Assembly (NCBI RefSeq): GCF_001183545.1
Contig: NZ_KQ236688.1
Coordinates: 3,174,395 to 3,238,394 of the forward strand
From: Cellvibrio sp. pealriver
GTDB lineage: Bacteria > Pseudomonadota > Gammaproteobacteria > Pseudomonadales > Cellvibrionaceae
Direction of reading: 5' to 3'
Length of the DNA stretch: 64,000 nucleotides
Of this stretch, positions 27,036 through 36,920 are shown piece by piece; the stretch's first letter is position 1; each line of letters opens with the position of its first letter. A program made the translations under genes and the position numbers. The notes under the pieces are model-generated. The model searched no databases, had not been told where the DNA came from, and was given only the letters and a program-made list of their open reading frames with translations.

Positions 27036-28529
27036 TATCAGCAGCAACTCATAATCTATATCACTCAAATAACGTTGTTCGGTTTCCAAATCAGCTTGTG
27101 TCAATGGATGCGTCTCTATCCATTTTCCCGGCACATGAAGTGTTATTTTTTTGCCGTCGCATTTTAATTTTAGAGCAGGCAAACCATCTTTAATGCGGCC
27201 GCGATGACAAATCGCGGCAAGGCGTAACAAAATCGCCAAGCGCACCAAATTCGTGTTGTCGAGCGGGAAATTTTTTGCAGGAAAACGTTTGCGATGCGCC
27301 AGTACCAAGGCGGCAAGTTGCGTTTGCTCTGCGCGGGAACAGCCGGCGAGATCCACATTTTGTACGATGTACGCAGAGTGCTTGTGGTAATCGTTATGGG
27401 CAATATCCAATCCGACCAAATACAACCGCGCAGCCCAACCCAATAATTTATTGGCATCATCGGCTGTTAAGTGCCAACCCGCTGCGACTTGCTGCAACAA
27501 ACCCAATGCCGTTTTTTCGACGGCAATGGCTTTTTCCATATTCACATGGAAGCGCGCAGCGAGGGCATCGACACTGGCCTGGCGTATATCGTGATTCTCC
27601 AAACGGCCTTTCTGGTCAAACAATAAACCTTCACGTAGCGCCCACTCGGCGGCAACCATCTGTTTTAATTCCAGTGCATCAAACAGTGCACTTAATACAA
27701 TCACGCCGCCGAGAAAAACCGGTTTGCGATCATCCGATAAGCCGTCAATTTGCGCATCCAGTTTGCCGTGTTGCAAATAAAGAGAAATAATTTTTTCAAG
27801 TGATTCGAGTGTGATAGTGCCATCGCTCCAACCATTGGCTTGGCATACTTTAGCAACCGCTTTGATACTGCCGGATGCACCTAACACTTGCGACCAACCT
27901 GATTGTAAAAATTCATCTTTTACTGGCTGCAATTCTTGCAGGCAGGCAATCAATGCTTTGGTGACTGATTTTTCAGTAACCTTTCCCTCACTAAAAAATT
28001 TTTTGGTGATGGCAATGCAGCCCATGTTTAAACTTTCTTTCAATATTGGCTGCATGCCTTTGCCAATAATGACTTCCGTACTGCCACCGCCAATATCCAT
28101 CACAATACGGTTGTCACCATCGGGGGCGATATCGTGTGCAACGCCAATGTAAATCAGGCGCGCCTCTTCATCGCCGGAAATAATTTCAACAGGGTGGCCA
28201 AGACGTTTTTCGGCTTCGATTAAAAACTGGCGCGAATCATTAATACTGCGCAGGGTTTTAGTGCCGACAATACGCACACTGCGCGATGGATAGGCGCGCA
28301 GGCATTCACCAAAACGCTCAAGACACGCAAGCGCGCGATCGCGTGCATCGTCGCTCAAACCGCCATCTTCTTGCAGGCCAAACCCCATACGCACAGGCTC
28401 GCGCAAACGATCGAGCAAATTGAGCTGCCCGTTATCCCATTGGGCAACAATCATGTGAAAACTGTTGGAGCCAAGATCAATCGCTGCAATGTGGCTGGCG
28501 TGACGGTTGGTGCTGGAGAGATTGAACAT
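27027..28529 (-). CDS. ppx: Exopolyphosphatase / guanosine pentaphosphate phosphohydrolase
   Basis: 500 residues of the Ppx/GppA family. The ASKHA-fold motifs are IAAIDLGSNSFHMIVAQW and VMDIGGGSTEVIIG; the C-terminal third (about 310-500) is the HD-like helical domain. Family enzymes degrade long-chain polyphosphate or convert pppGpp to ppGpp; length and order favour Ppx, but the two cannot be separated securely here. Start ATG 28529. It stands alone between terminators, convergent with yicC. Confidence 0.9.
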   Translation of the reverse strand: MFNLSSTNRHASHIAAIDLGSNSFHMIVAQWDNGQLNLLDRLREPVRMGFGLQEDGGLSDDARDRALACLERFGECLRAYPSRSVRIVGTKTLRSINDSRQFLIEAEKRLGHPVEIISGDEEARLIYIGVAHDIAPDGDNRIVMDIGGGSTEVIIGKGMQPILKESLNMGCIAITKKFFSEGKVTEKSVTKALIACLQELQPVKDEFLQSGWSQVLGASGSIKAVAKVCQANGWSDGTITLESLEKIISLYLQHGKLDAQIDGLSDDRKPVFLGGVIVLSALFDALELKQMVAAEWALREGLLFDQKGRLENHDIRQASVDALAARFHVNMEKAIAVEKTALGLLQQVAAGWHLTADDANKLLGWAARLYLVGLDIAHNDYHKHSAYIVQNVDLAGCSRAEQTQLAALVLAHRKRFPAKNFPLDNTNLVRLAILLRLAAICHRGRIKDGLPALKLKCDGKKITLHVPGKWIETHPLTQADLETEQRYLSDIDYELLLIAD

Positions 28530-28656
28530 GCGCGGAACCCCAAGGCAGAGAGTATTTCAAATGAAGTAGTGCCTTGATGATATTACGAAAGTTTGACGGG
28601 ATTACAATGACAAATTCAAGACAGCAGAAAATTCCAGTGTGCAAATGGCGCGCAAT

Positions 28657-28686
28657 AAAAAAGGCGATCACTGTCGTGATCGCCTT
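28657..28686 (-). terminator. Rho-independent terminator of secB
   Basis: 11-bp stem AAGGCGATCAC/GTGATCGCCTT with TGTC loop and a T run on the minus strand, 24 nt after the secB stop. Confidence 0.85.
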
Positions 28687-28709
28687 TGGGTAAACATCCG
28701 CACGCGGGA

Positions 28710-29222
28710 TTAATTTACAGTTTCAGGCTTTTCAGCTTGCGCTTGTGCCTGGGCTTGTTGTTGCGCGGCGGTAATCGCCTGAACAAATACTGCATCAAAA
28801 TTAATGGGTGCCAGCATTAATGGAGGGAAGCTGCCGCGACCGAGAATACTGTCTACCGCTTCACGCGCGTAGGGAAACAAGATTTGTGGGCATGCAGTGT
28901 TGATCAACTGGGTCACTGCCGGGCCTTCAATACCGGAAATCGCAAACAAACCGGCTTGCTTCACTTCCACCAAAAATACCGCGCGATCTTCAATGCGCGC
29001 AGTGATAGTAAGCAGCAACACCACTTCAAACAAACCTTCTTCAATCTGGTTAGCTTGGATGTTCAAATCCTGCTGGATATTAGGTTTGTACGCTTTGGTA
29101 AACGCTTCGGGCCCCATTGGGGTTTCGAAAGAAATATCTTTCAAATAAATACGTTGGATAGCAAATACCGGATTGCTGCCAGCTGCCTGGCCAGCGTCTT
29201 GTTGGTTATTTTCTTCAGACAT
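28710..29222 (-). CDS. secB: Protein-export chaperone SecB
   Basis: 170 residues; tetrameric chaperone that keeps preproteins unfolded and hands them to SecA. Core: FAIQRIYLKDISFETP, the acidic EEGLFEVVLLLT strand and CPQILFPYAREAV. The C-terminal tail is Gln/Ala-rich. Start ATG 29222. It is the last gene of a rhodanese-grxC-secB unit, the standard gammaproteobacterial order. Confidence 0.97.
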   Translation of the reverse strand: MSEENNQQDAGQAAGSNPVFAIQRIYLKDISFETPMGPEAFTKAYKPNIQQDLNIQANQIEEGLFEVVLLLTITARIEDRAVFLVEVKQAGLFAISGIEGPAVTQLINTACPQILFPYAREAVDSILGRGSFPPLMLAPINFDAVFVQAITAAQQQAQAQAQAEKPETVN

Positions 29223-29279
29223 GATGAACTCGACTTGATGGGATTAAATTTAACGTTCGTTTAAAAACTGCTGCCGCAA

Positions 29280-29537
29280 TCAGGGCTGCGCCAGCAATGG
29301 ATCCAATTTACCCGCTTTATCCAACGCCCAGAGATCGGTAAAACCGCCGACATGCGTATCGCCGATCCAGATCTGCGGCACTGTGCGCTGACCGCTTTTG
29401 GTCATCATTTCCTGACGCAAATGCGGTTGGCTATCGACGCGGATTTCTTCCACAGCTACACCTTTCTGCGCCAACAGCTTTTTGGCATTAACGCAATAAG
29501 GACAAACTGCAGTGGTGTACATCAACACGCGCGCCAT
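29280..29537 (-). CDS. grxC: Glutaredoxin 3
   Basis: 85-residue dithiol glutaredoxin with active site CPYC (YTTAVCPYCVNAKKLL), the cis-Pro segment TVPQIWI and the glutathione-binding HVGGFTDL. Start ATG 29537 follows GGAG; an in-frame GTG at 29549 is too near the SD. It sits between the membrane rhodanese gene and secB. Confidence 0.96.
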   Translation of the reverse strand: MARVLMYTTAVCPYCVNAKKLLAQKGVAVEEIRVDSQPHLRQEMMTKSGQRTVPQIWIGDTHVGGFTDLWALDKAGKLDPLLAQP

Positions 29538-29587
29538 ACAAAACTCCACACCCTACAAGGGCTGCTAACTTAACGACTTACTTTTAA

Positions 29588-30001
29588 CTACTTACCCTTA
29601 ACTAAAGGCAAACTCTGCGCCTGCCATTCAGCGATGCCACCGCCTAAACGGCGCACATCAAAACCTTCTTTACCCAGAAAACGACCAACTGCACCAGCGT
29701 GCTGCCCAAGCTTATCCACCAGAATGATGGTTTTGTCTTTATAAGACGCTACCTCGGTGGATTCTTTGCTCAGCTTGGCGTAAGGGATATTTAATGCCCC
29801 TACAATGTGGCCAGCTTTGAACTCTGCACTTTCGCGCAGATCGACCACCACTGCATTCCCCGCATTCACCAATTTGGTCACTTCATGGGGGGATACCGGA
29901 CGGCCACTTTTAATGCGGTCGCGCCAGACATAGATGTAAATCAGCACAATCAGGGTGGTGACTAACAGCCACTCTTGGGTTACAAAATTTAAAAAATCCA
30001 C
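29588..30001 (-). CDS. Membrane-anchored rhodanese-like protein without cysteine (YibN type)
   Basis: 137 residues from a GTG at 30001, with AGAAGG 9 nt upstream; longer in-frame versions read through non-coding DNA. One N-terminal membrane helix (about 12-30) is followed by a cytoplasmic rhodanese fold (VVVDLRESAEFKAGHIVGA, then GGGIAEWQAQSLPLVKG). The catalytic loop position reads ILVDKLGQHAG and the whole protein has no cysteine, so sulfur transfer by the usual persulfide route is not possible. E. coli YibN also lacks a canonical loop, so the family may have a binding rather than catalytic role. Upstream of grxC-secB. Confidence 0.9.
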   Translation of the reverse strand: MDFLNFVTQEWLLVTTLIVLIYIYVWRDRIKSGRPVSPHEVTKLVNAGNAVVVDLRESAEFKAGHIVGALNIPYAKLSKESTEVASYKDKTIILVDKLGQHAGAVGRFLGKEGFDVRRLGGGIAEWQAQSLPLVKGK

Positions 30002-30400
30002 GATAACGGCCTTCTTGTAAAACTGCAGGATTGACAATCTGCAGGGAGAGGATTGGATCGCTCGCTGTCCCAGTGAAACCGAGGTGGGGGCGGCAAAGTC
30101 GATTTCAAATGAAATCCACAAAAACTTCACCCTGCGCGCGACAAGGCGGCGAAGTATACACGATTCAGCCGGGGCATCCGCCTGACGCATAGGCCAAAAA
30201 CACCGTCAACTATGAACACCATAGCCAGATAGAACAGGGCGTTCATAGGTTTACGCATAGAGTTACGCCGCCCAACCCGCTAGAATGCAGGCTAACTGTG
30301 CGGGCATTGCCCCCATCTTATCCGGGGTTGCGTACACCGGCGACCACAAGCCGCCATCGTCACCAACCACTTCAAGTTCATCCGACACTGGAAGCGATTT
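30002..30400. other. Divergent intergenic region rhodanese / gpmI
   Basis: About 400 nt without a supported gene. It must hold the divergent promoters of the rhodanese-grxC-secB unit and gpmI. I see no convincing -35/-10 pair, repeat or known RNA. Confidence 0.4.
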
Positions 30401-31948
30401 ATGAGCGCCAAGAAACCTGTAGTTTTGCTGATCCTCGACGGTTACGGCTATTCGGAAAAAACCAAATACAACGCAATCTACGCCGCCAATACCCCGGTGT
30501 ATGACGAGCTATGGAAAACCTGCCCCAATACCCTGATCGAAACATCCGGTATGGCGGTGGGCTTACCGGAAGGCCAAATGGGCAACTCCGAAGTTGGCCA
30601 TACCACGATTGGCGCAGGCCGCGTGGTGTACCAAAGCTTTACCCGCATCAATAAATCCATTAGCGATGGCGATTTTTTTACCAACCCTGAATATGTCAAA
30701 GCGATTGATAGCGCCATCGCCAATGATAAATCGGTGCACATCCTCGGTTTGCTGTCTGAAGGCGGTGTGCATGCGCATCAGGAGCACATGTACGCGATGA
30801 TCAAAATGGCCGTGCAGCGTGGAGCCAAAAACGTTTACCTGCACGCGTTCCTCGATGGCCGCGACACGCCGCCGCGCAGTGCTGAATCGTCGTTGCAAAA
30901 AGCCGAAGACCTGTTCAAAGAATTGGGCACCGGCCGCGTTGCGTCTATCGTTGGCCGCTACTTTGCACTCGACCGCGACAACCGCTGGGATCGCGTAAAA
31001 GCAGCCTATGATGTGATGGTCACGGGCGATGCTGAATACGATGCACTCACTGCCGTTGACGGTTTGAAAGCCGCTTACGAGCGCGGCGAAAACGACGAAT
31101 TCGTAAAAGCCACTGTGATCTGTGGTGAAGATGAAGAAGTCGCGACCATTAACGATGGCGACTCAGTGATTTTCATGAACTTCCGCCCTGACCGCGCACG
31201 TGAAATTACCCGCGCGTTGATCGACGAACCATTCGATGGATTTGATCGCGGCGAAACCCATCCGAAGATTGCGCACTTTGTGCAAACCACCGAATACGCG
31301 TCCAGCATCAAAGCGCCTATCGCTTTCCCACCGGAAGATTTGAGTAATTCATTTGGTGAATATATTTCCGGCTTGGGCAAAACCCAATTGCGTATCGCTG
31401 AAACAGAAAAATACGCGCACGTTACCTTTTTCTTTAACGGCGGCAACGAAGTCGTGTATCCAGGTGAAGACCGCATTCTGGTTCCATCACCACAAGTGGC
31501 CACTTACGATTTGAAACCGGAAATGAGCGCACCGGAAGTGACCGAAAAATTGGTAGAAGCGATTGAGTCCGGCAAATACGATGCAATTATTTGCAACTAC
31601 GCCAACTGCGATATGGTCGGCCACTCAGGCTTGATGGATGCTGCGGTGAAAGCGGTAGAAGCCGTGGATGTGTGTTTGGGTAAAGTACTTGCTGCAGTTA
31701 AAAAAGTTGGTGGCGATGCCTTGGTCACTGCTGACCACGGCAACGTAGAGGAAATGTTTGACGAAGAAACTGGCCAGCCTCATACACAGCACTCCACGCT
31801 GCCGGTGCCATTTATTTTTATCAGCCCACGCAAGGCAACAATGGCCAACGGCGGCTCACTGGCCGATGTAGCACCCACTATGCTGGCATTGCTGAATGTG
31901 CCACAACCCAAAGAAATGACTGGCCGCAATTTAATTACGCTCGGTTAA
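30401..31948 (+). CDS. gpmI: 2,3-bisphosphoglycerate-independent phosphoglycerate mutase
   Basis: 515-residue dimanganese enzyme interconverting 3- and 2-phosphoglycerate. The alkaline-phosphatase-type metal site shows in [12 protein letters not shown] and [10 protein letters not shown]; the phosphoserine loop is [17 protein letters not shown]. Length is standard. Start ATG 30401. First gene of the conserved gpmI-envC-ctpA-deacetylase series. Confidence 0.97.
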   Translation: MSAKKPVVLLILDGYGYSEKTKYNAIYAANTPVYDELWKTCPNTLIETSGMAVGLPEGQMGNSEVGHTTIGAGRVVYQSFTRINKSISDGDFFTNPEYVKAIDSAIANDKSVHILGLLSEGGVHAHQEHMYAMIKMAVQRGAKNVYLHAFLDGRDTPPRSAESSLQKAEDLFKELGTGRVASIVGRYFALDRDNRWDRVKAAYDVMVTGDAEYDALTAVDGLKAAYERGENDEFVKATVICGEDEEVATINDGDSVIFMNFRPDRAREITRALIDEPFDGFDRGETHPKIAHFVQTTEYASSIKAPIAFPPEDLSNSFGEYISGLGKTQLRIAETEKYAHVTFFFNGGNEVVYPGEDRILVPSPQVATYDLKPEMSAPEVTEKLVEAIESGKYDAIICNYANCDMVGHSGLMDAAVKAVEAVDVCLGKVLAAVKKVGGDALVTADHGNVEEMFDEETGQPHTQHSTLPVPFIFISPRKATMANGGSLADVAPTMLALLNVPQPKEMTGRNLITLG

Positions 31949-31955
31949 TACACCG

Positions 31956-31994
31956 CCAAACAAACGGCTGGTTTTTTAGCGGCCGTTTGTTTGG
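31956..31994 (+). terminator. Hairpin terminator after gpmI
   Basis: Perfect 13-bp stem CCAAACAAACGGC/GCCGTTTGTTTGG, followed by TTGTTGTTTT, 8 nt after the stop. May only partly separate gpmI from envC. Confidence 0.65.
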
Positions 31995-32047
31995 TTGTTG
32001 TTTTAAGCAGCCGTTTTATTTTTCTTTTTCAGCCGACAATACATGCC

Positions 32048-33226
32048 ATGAAGCGTTTTTTGATTCTGACCAAAACATTTTTCGCCTGCAGCCTGCTGAC
32101 TTTTGCGCTGTCTGGCGTTTATGCACAAGCTGATGAAAAAGCTGAAATGGCGAAGCTGCAAAAAGAGATAGAAGCGCTGCAAAAAGAGCTCAAGGAAGTG
32201 CAGGGCACCCGCTCAACGCTGCAAAAAGATTTGGAAAAATCAGAAAAGCAAATCAACGAGCTGCAAAAAAAAGCCAACGACATTAATAAACAGCTTAAAG
32301 AGCAAAACAACGAATTAAACCAATTAAAAAACGAACGCAGCCAATTGGAGCAAGCGCGCCAACAGCAGCAGGCACAAATCGCCGAGCAAATGCGTGCAGC
32401 CCATAAATTGGGTGAGCAAAGCGAAGTCAAGGTGTTGCTGAATCAGGAATCACCCGATCAAGTATCGCGCATCATGAAATACCACAGTTATTTCATGGAA
32501 GCGCACAACCAAAAAATGCGCACCTACTTGGATACGATTACGCGGATTGATGCACTGACTCCCGAGATAGAAAAAAAAACGCTTGAGTTAGGTGCGATGC
32601 AAACGGAGCTGGATGCCCAGCGAGCGCAATTGAAAAACGTTCACCAAACACGCCAACAAGCGCTGGCCAAAGTGAACAGCGAGCTGAAAAATAAAAATCA
32701 GGAATTAAAACAGCTCAGTGAAGACCGTCGCCGCTTGCAAGCATTGCTGGAGCGTGTGACATCCCGCGTTGCCACCACAGGCGCTATCAACTCTCCCGGT
32801 TATGTTCCGCTACCCAAAGGTGGCGAGAAATTTTCACTGCGCAAAGGTCGCTTACCCTGGCCAACCCAAGGCAGTATGACCCACCGTTTTGGTAGCCCGC
32901 GCATTGCCGGCCAAATGAATTGGAATGGCGCTTACATTGCGGCCCCTATGGGCAATTCTGTTGTTGCAGTGCATCACGGCCGCGTCGTGTTTGCCGATTA
33001 TTTTGGCGGCCACGGCCTTCTGGTAATTGTGGATCATGGCGAAGGCTTTCTGAGTTTGTATGCGCACAACCAAAGTCTGCTGAAAAAAGCCGGTGAGCCG
33101 GTGAGCGCAGGCGAGGCCATCGCCCATGTTGGTAACTCGGGCGGGCAGGCAGGAACCGGCTTATATTTTGAAATTCGCCACAACGGAAAGCCTATCGACC
33201 CGGGCAATTGGCTGGCACGCAGCTAG
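32048..33226 (+). CDS. envC: Murein hydrolase activator EnvC
   Basis: 392 residues, periplasmic. Signal peptide ends near GVYAQA; a long coiled coil (about 25-250) is followed by a LytM/M23-type domain (about 275-392). The zinc ligands of active M23 peptidases are lost: the first motif reads NWNGAYI instead of HxGxD, and the last LYFEIRH instead of HxHFE. It therefore should not cleave peptidoglycan itself but activate cell-division amidases, as E. coli EnvC does. The ATG at 32048 begins the signal peptide; upstream frame extension is not needed. Confidence 0.94.
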   Translation: MKRFLILTKTFFACSLLTFALSGVYAQADEKAEMAKLQKEIEALQKELKEVQGTRSTLQKDLEKSEKQINELQKKANDINKQLKEQNNELNQLKNERSQLEQARQQQQAQIAEQMRAAHKLGEQSEVKVLLNQESPDQVSRIMKYHSYFMEAHNQKMRTYLDTITRIDALTPEIEKKTLELGAMQTELDAQRAQLKNVHQTRQQALAKVNSELKNKNQELKQLSEDRRRLQALLERVTSRVATTGAINSPGYVPLPKGGEKFSLRKGRLPWPTQGSMTHRFGSPRIAGQMNWNGAYIAAPMGNSVVAVHHGRVVFADYFGGHGLLVIVDHGEGFLSLYAHNQSLLKKAGEPVSAGEAIAHVGNSGGQAGTGLYFEIRHNGKPIDPGNWLARS

Positions 33227-33369
33227 ACTCTGCCAGAAGGCGGAATTATTTTGTGCGCTATCTGTCATTTTTAAATGCTTTGGCTTAACGTGCGCGCTCT
33301 GATACGGTACCAGCCAATCATTATTTTCATCCATCTGTATTTTTAGTTGTTGCGATCATCGGAGACGCT

Positions 33370-34785
33370 ATGTTTCGCGCTGCTTTTCCCCGGTTTATTG
33401 TAGGGATGTCATCTTATCCTGCCGCTCTGTTTGCACTGGCATTGTCCTCCGGCACAGTGGTTGCCGATGAAGCCAAGCCTGCCGCCACTGGTGGCTTGCT
33501 GCCGCTGGAAGAGCTGCGCACGTTTACACGCGTCTATGATCACGTGCGCAGCGGCTATGTCGATGAAATCGATGATGCGCAATTACTTGAATATGCCATC
33601 AAAGGCATGATCGCCGAGCTTGATCCACACTCGGCCTACCTCGACAAAGAAGCTTTTGCGGAATTGCAGGCCAGCACTTCAGGTGAATTTGGCGGCATAG
33701 GCCTGGAGGTGAGTATCGATGAAGGCTTTGTCAAAGTTGTCACGCCGATTGATGAAAGCCCCTCTGCAAAAGCCGGGATATTAGCCGGCGATGTGGTGAT
33801 CCGCATTGATGACAAGCCGGTCAAAGGCATGGATTTAAATAAAGCCGTCAACCTGATGCGCGGCCCCAAAAACAGCAGTATCCATATTACTGTGATGCGC
33901 GAAGGCGTAGACCAGCCCATCGAATTCAATCTGGTGCGCGACATTATCAAAGTACAAAGTGTGCGCACACGGGTACTGGAAGAAGATTACTTTTATATCC
34001 GCCTGGCGCAATTCCAATTGGATACCGGCAAAGATGTCGCCAAAAAATTGCGTGAGCAGCTTAAGAAAAACCCCGACACCAAAGGCATCATTCTGGATTT
34101 GCGCAACAATCCCGGCGGGGTCTTGCAGTCTTCGGTTGAAGTCGCCGATGCCTTCCTCGACGGCGGACAGGTGGTTTACACCCAGGGCCGTCAGGAGAAC
34201 AGCAATATCAGTTACAACGCTGAAGCGGGCGATATCACCAATAACCTGCCGCTTGTGGTGCTGATCAACGATGGTTCGGCATCCGCATCAGAAATTGTCG
34301 CCGGTGCTCTGCAAGACCATAAGCGCGCCGTGATTATGGGCACCCGCAGTTTTGGCAAAGGCTCGGTACAGTCGGTGATCCCAATCAGTAATGACCGCGC
34401 CATCAAACTCACTACCGCGCTTTACTACACACCTAACGGACGCTCAATCCAAGCACAGGGTATCGAGCCGGACGTTGATGTGGAGCGGGTGCAGATTGCC
34501 GCTATCCAACAAGGATTAATGACAACAGAAGCAGATCTGGCTCGTCATTTGGGCAACGGCAAAGGCGGCAAGGAAAGCACCAGTAAAGACCGTGCCAGCC
34601 GGAGAATCAGCAGTGCTGAATTGCTCAAAGAAGACAACCAGTTGCACGAAGCGCTCAATTTACTCAAAGGCCTGCACATTTTTATCCAGAGCTCACCATT
34701 AGCCGCAGGCACGGCAGAGATGAGCCCGGACATAGCACCGGATATCGTCATCCAACCCGAAGACCCCACCGATAGCGGCGAATAA
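33370..34785 (+). CDS. ctpA: Carboxyl-terminal processing protease (S41)
   Basis: 471 residues, exported by an N-terminal signal/anchor. A PDZ domain (GIGLEVSIDEGFVKVVTPID, about 105-185) precedes the tail-specific protease domain with the catalytic Ser in GSASASEIVAGAL and Lys in TRSFGKGSVQS. The C-terminal 100 residues are a low-complexity tail ending in Asp/Pro-rich sequence. Family members process or degrade periplasmic proteins, including cell-wall hydrolases, consistent with envC next to it. ATG 33370 has GGAG upstream. Confidence 0.95.
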   Translation: MFRAAFPRFIVGMSSYPAALFALALSSGTVVADEAKPAATGGLLPLEELRTFTRVYDHVRSGYVDEIDDAQLLEYAIKGMIAELDPHSAYLDKEAFAELQASTSGEFGGIGLEVSIDEGFVKVVTPIDESPSAKAGILAGDVVIRIDDKPVKGMDLNKAVNLMRGPKNSSIHITVMREGVDQPIEFNLVRDIIKVQSVRTRVLEEDYFYIRLAQFQLDTGKDVAKKLREQLKKNPDTKGIILDLRNNPGGVLQSSVEVADAFLDGGQVVYTQGRQENSNISYNAEAGDITNNLPLVVLINDGSASASEIVAGALQDHKRAVIMGTRSFGKGSVQSVIPISNDRAIKLTTALYYTPNGRSIQAQGIEPDVDVERVQIAAIQQGLMTTEADLARHLGNGKGGKESTSKDRASRRISSAELLKEDNQLHEALNLLKGLHIFIQSSPLAAGTAEMSPDIAPDIVIQPEDPTDSGE

Positions 34786-34790
34786 ACTCC

Positions 34791-35675
34791 ATGCCGAAGC
34801 AGATTGCCTATCTCACTGCCTTCGGCTTTATTCTGTTCGCCTGCATCGCGAATGCCACCGCCCTGAACCAAGGGCCCGCATCTGAAAGCAACACTGATCG
34901 CGGGCGGTTAGCCATCATCATCGATGACATTGGCTACAATCTCACGCTCGGGCGGCGCACCGCCGATTTGCCCGGCAATTTCACCCTCGCGGTTTTACCC
35001 TTTACCCCCCATGGCGCGGAGCTCGCCAAGCGCGCGCACAAACGCGGCAAAGAAATTATGCTGCACGCCCCCATGAGCAACCACCACGATTACCCTTTAG
35101 GCCGCGGCGGGCTGACAGGCACGATGAAACGCGCCGAGTTTCTCGCCGTACTGCGCCAGAATCTCGCCAGCGTTCCCTATATCAGAGGGGTCAATAATCA
35201 TATGGGGAGCAGACTCACCGAGCAGGCCGAACCCATGCGCTGGCTGATGGATGAGCTTCAGCAGCGCCATTTATATTTTGTAGACAGCCGCACCAGCGCC
35301 AAAACCCAAGCCTTGGCGATGGCGGAACGCATCCGCTTGCCCAGCCGTAAGCGCGATGTTTTTCTGGATGATGAGCGCAGCAGCGGCGCAATTCGCCAGC
35401 AACTGATCAATGCCCTGCAGCGCGCCCGACAGCAGGGCTCCGCTATTGCCATCGGCCATCCTTACCCGGAAACCCTTGCGTTACTTGAGCAAATATCGCC
35501 ACTGCTGGAGCAATACCAGGTACAGCTGGTAGCCGCCTCGCAATTGATGCCCGCTCATCAACACCCCATCACAAAGACATTTAGCTGTCTTGCTCCACCC
35601 ATGAGTTTGTGGCCACAGCTCCATATGCCAGCAGATCCGTTCGCCATAGACTATCCTTTCAATAATGATCATTAA
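34791..35675 (+). CDS. Divergent polysaccharide deacetylase family protein (YibQ)
   Basis: 294 residues with a signal peptide (ending near IANATA). The divergent polysaccharide deacetylase fold shows in LAIIIDDIGYN, NFTLAVLPFTPH and IMLHAPMSNHHDYPLG. Function of the family is not established; a role in envelope glycan metabolism is inferred from its constant place after envC and ctpA. Starts 5 nt after the ctpA stop, so co-translated. Confidence 0.92.
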   Translation: MPKQIAYLTAFGFILFACIANATALNQGPASESNTDRGRLAIIIDDIGYNLTLGRRTADLPGNFTLAVLPFTPHGAELAKRAHKRGKEIMLHAPMSNHHDYPLGRGGLTGTMKRAEFLAVLRQNLASVPYIRGVNNHMGSRLTEQAEPMRWLMDELQQRHLYFVDSRTSAKTQALAMAERIRLPSRKRDVFLDDERSSGAIRQQLINALQRARQQGSAIAIGHPYPETLALLEQISPLLEQYQVQLVAASQLMPAHQHPITKTFSCLAPPMSLWPQLHMPADPFAIDYPFNNDH

Positions 35676-35757
35676 GCCTGCCGAACTACAGCTTTTGGTT
35701 ATTAAAGCTTTAATTTAAAAGATGAACTAAATCTAGCTAGCACTTCTGATTGCTGTT

Positions 35758-35763
35758 TATAAT
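35758..35763 (+). promoter_or_regulatory. Perfect -10 hexamer upstream of small conserved gene
   Basis: TATAAT 69 nt before the ATG at 35832, with a TG two bases upstream. No good -35 visible. It overlaps the left arm of a small AATCACC/GGTGATT hairpin (35761-35777) followed by T, which may end the upstream transcript. Confidence 0.45.
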
Positions 35764-35831
35764 CACCAAGGGTGATTTTTGATCAACCGGTGAAGGATCC
35801 GAGTGTTCAGGAACAATAGCGAGGAATCGAT

Positions 35832-36056
35832 ATGGCTACTACAAACAGAGCAGGTGAACAAGGTTCAGTACCTGTGCGTCACGGGCGTTACCTACAAAAA
35901 GATGGCTACTGGTACTACACCACCCGTGAAGGGGTGGACATAGGCCCGTTTGATAGCCGCGACGATGCCGAAATCGGCGTCGGTGAATTTATCGACTTTA
36001 TCCAGGCATCCGAACCCAAAGTGTCTGACATGCTTAAACAGTATCGTGCGGCCTAA
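35832..36056 (+). CDS. Small conserved protein, 74 residues (DUF6316-like)
   Basis: Small soluble acidic protein: basic/Gly-rich start (TTNRAGEQGSVPVRHGRYL), then aromatic GYWYYTTREGVDIGPFDSRD and a C-terminal helix. This pattern recalls the DUF6316 family of Pseudomonas-like bacteria; I give that from memory and with caution. Good start: GAGGA 7 nt before ATG. It has its own promoter-like TATAAT and a strong terminator. Function unknown. Confidence 0.8.
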   Translation: MATTNRAGEQGSVPVRHGRYLQKDGYWYYTTREGVDIGPFDSRDDAEIGVGEFIDFIQASEPKVSDMLKQYRAA

Positions 36057-36077
36057 GGGTTATCTTGGGCCGATAAT

Positions 36078-36106
36078 AAAAAAGGGCGCTTTGAGCGCCC
36101 TTTTTT
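36078..36106. terminator. Bidirectional terminator between small gene and hisF
   Basis: Stem AAGGGCGCT/AGCGCCCTT with A and T runs either side. Confidence 0.9.
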
Positions 36107-36132
36107 ATTGCTTCGAATTTACCAATCAATTC

Positions 36133-36906
36133 CTATAAACGCACTTCGATACCTTGGGCGCGCATAAACTCTTTAGCTTGAGGCACCGTGTATTCGCGGA
36201 AATGGAAAATGCTCGCGGCCAATACCGCATCCGCACGCCCCTGCGTCACACCATCACACAGATGCTGCAAGTTGCCTACGCCACCGGAGGCGATCACGGG
36301 AATCGGCACCGCATCGCTGATAGCACGGGTCACCGCCAGGTCATAGCCTTTTTTAGTACCATCGCCATCCATACTGGTGAGCAGGATTTCGCCCGCACCA
36401 AATTCGGCCATTTTGATTGCCCACTCCACCGCATTGATACCGGTTGGCTTGCGCCCGCCGTGCGTAAAAATTTCCCAGCGCGGTGCTTCGCCCGGACCAC
36501 TTACTTTTTTTGCATCAATGGCAACAACAATGCATTGCGCACCAAAGCGATCAGACGCTGCCTTTACAAAATCCGGGTTATAAATCGCTGCTGAATTGAT
36601 ACCCACTTTGTCGGCTCCCGCATTCAGCATAGTGCGGATGTCATCCACCGTGCGGATACCTCCGCCTACCGTGAGCGGGATAAACACCTCGCTGGCTATC
36701 TTCTCCACTGTATGCACAGTCGTGTCACGCCCTTCGTGGGTCGCGGTGATATCGAGAAAGGTAATCTCATCCGCGCCGTCATCGTTATAGCGCTTGGCGA
36801 TTTCCACCGGATCACCCGCATCGCGGATACCGACGAAATTTACCCCTTTCACCACACGGCCGTTATCAACATCAAGACAGGGGATAATGCGTTTTGCGAG
36901 TGCCAT
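36133..36906 (-). CDS. hisF: Imidazole glycerol phosphate synthase cyclase subunit
   Basis: 257-residue TIM barrel; with HisH it turns PRFAR and ammonia into imidazole glycerol phosphate and AICAR. Starts [21 protein letters not shown]; catalytic Asp residues in CLDVD and [16 protein letters not shown] segment ([15 protein letters not shown]) present. Last gene of a hisB-hisH-hisA-hisF unit, 14 nt after hisA. Confidence 0.98.
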   Translation of the reverse strand: MALAKRIIPCLDVDNGRVVKGVNFVGIRDAGDPVEIAKRYNDDGADEITFLDITATHEGRDTTVHTVEKIASEVFIPLTVGGGIRTVDDIRTMLNAGADKVGINSAAIYNPDFVKAASDRFGAQCIVVAIDAKKVSGPGEAPRWEIFTHGGRKPTGINAVEWAIKMAEFGAGEILLTSMDGDGTKKGYDLAVTRAISDAVPIPVIASGGVGNLQHLCDGVTQGRADAVLAASIFHFREYTVPQAKEFMRAQGIEVRL

Positions 36907-36920
36907 AATCAGATCCGGAA

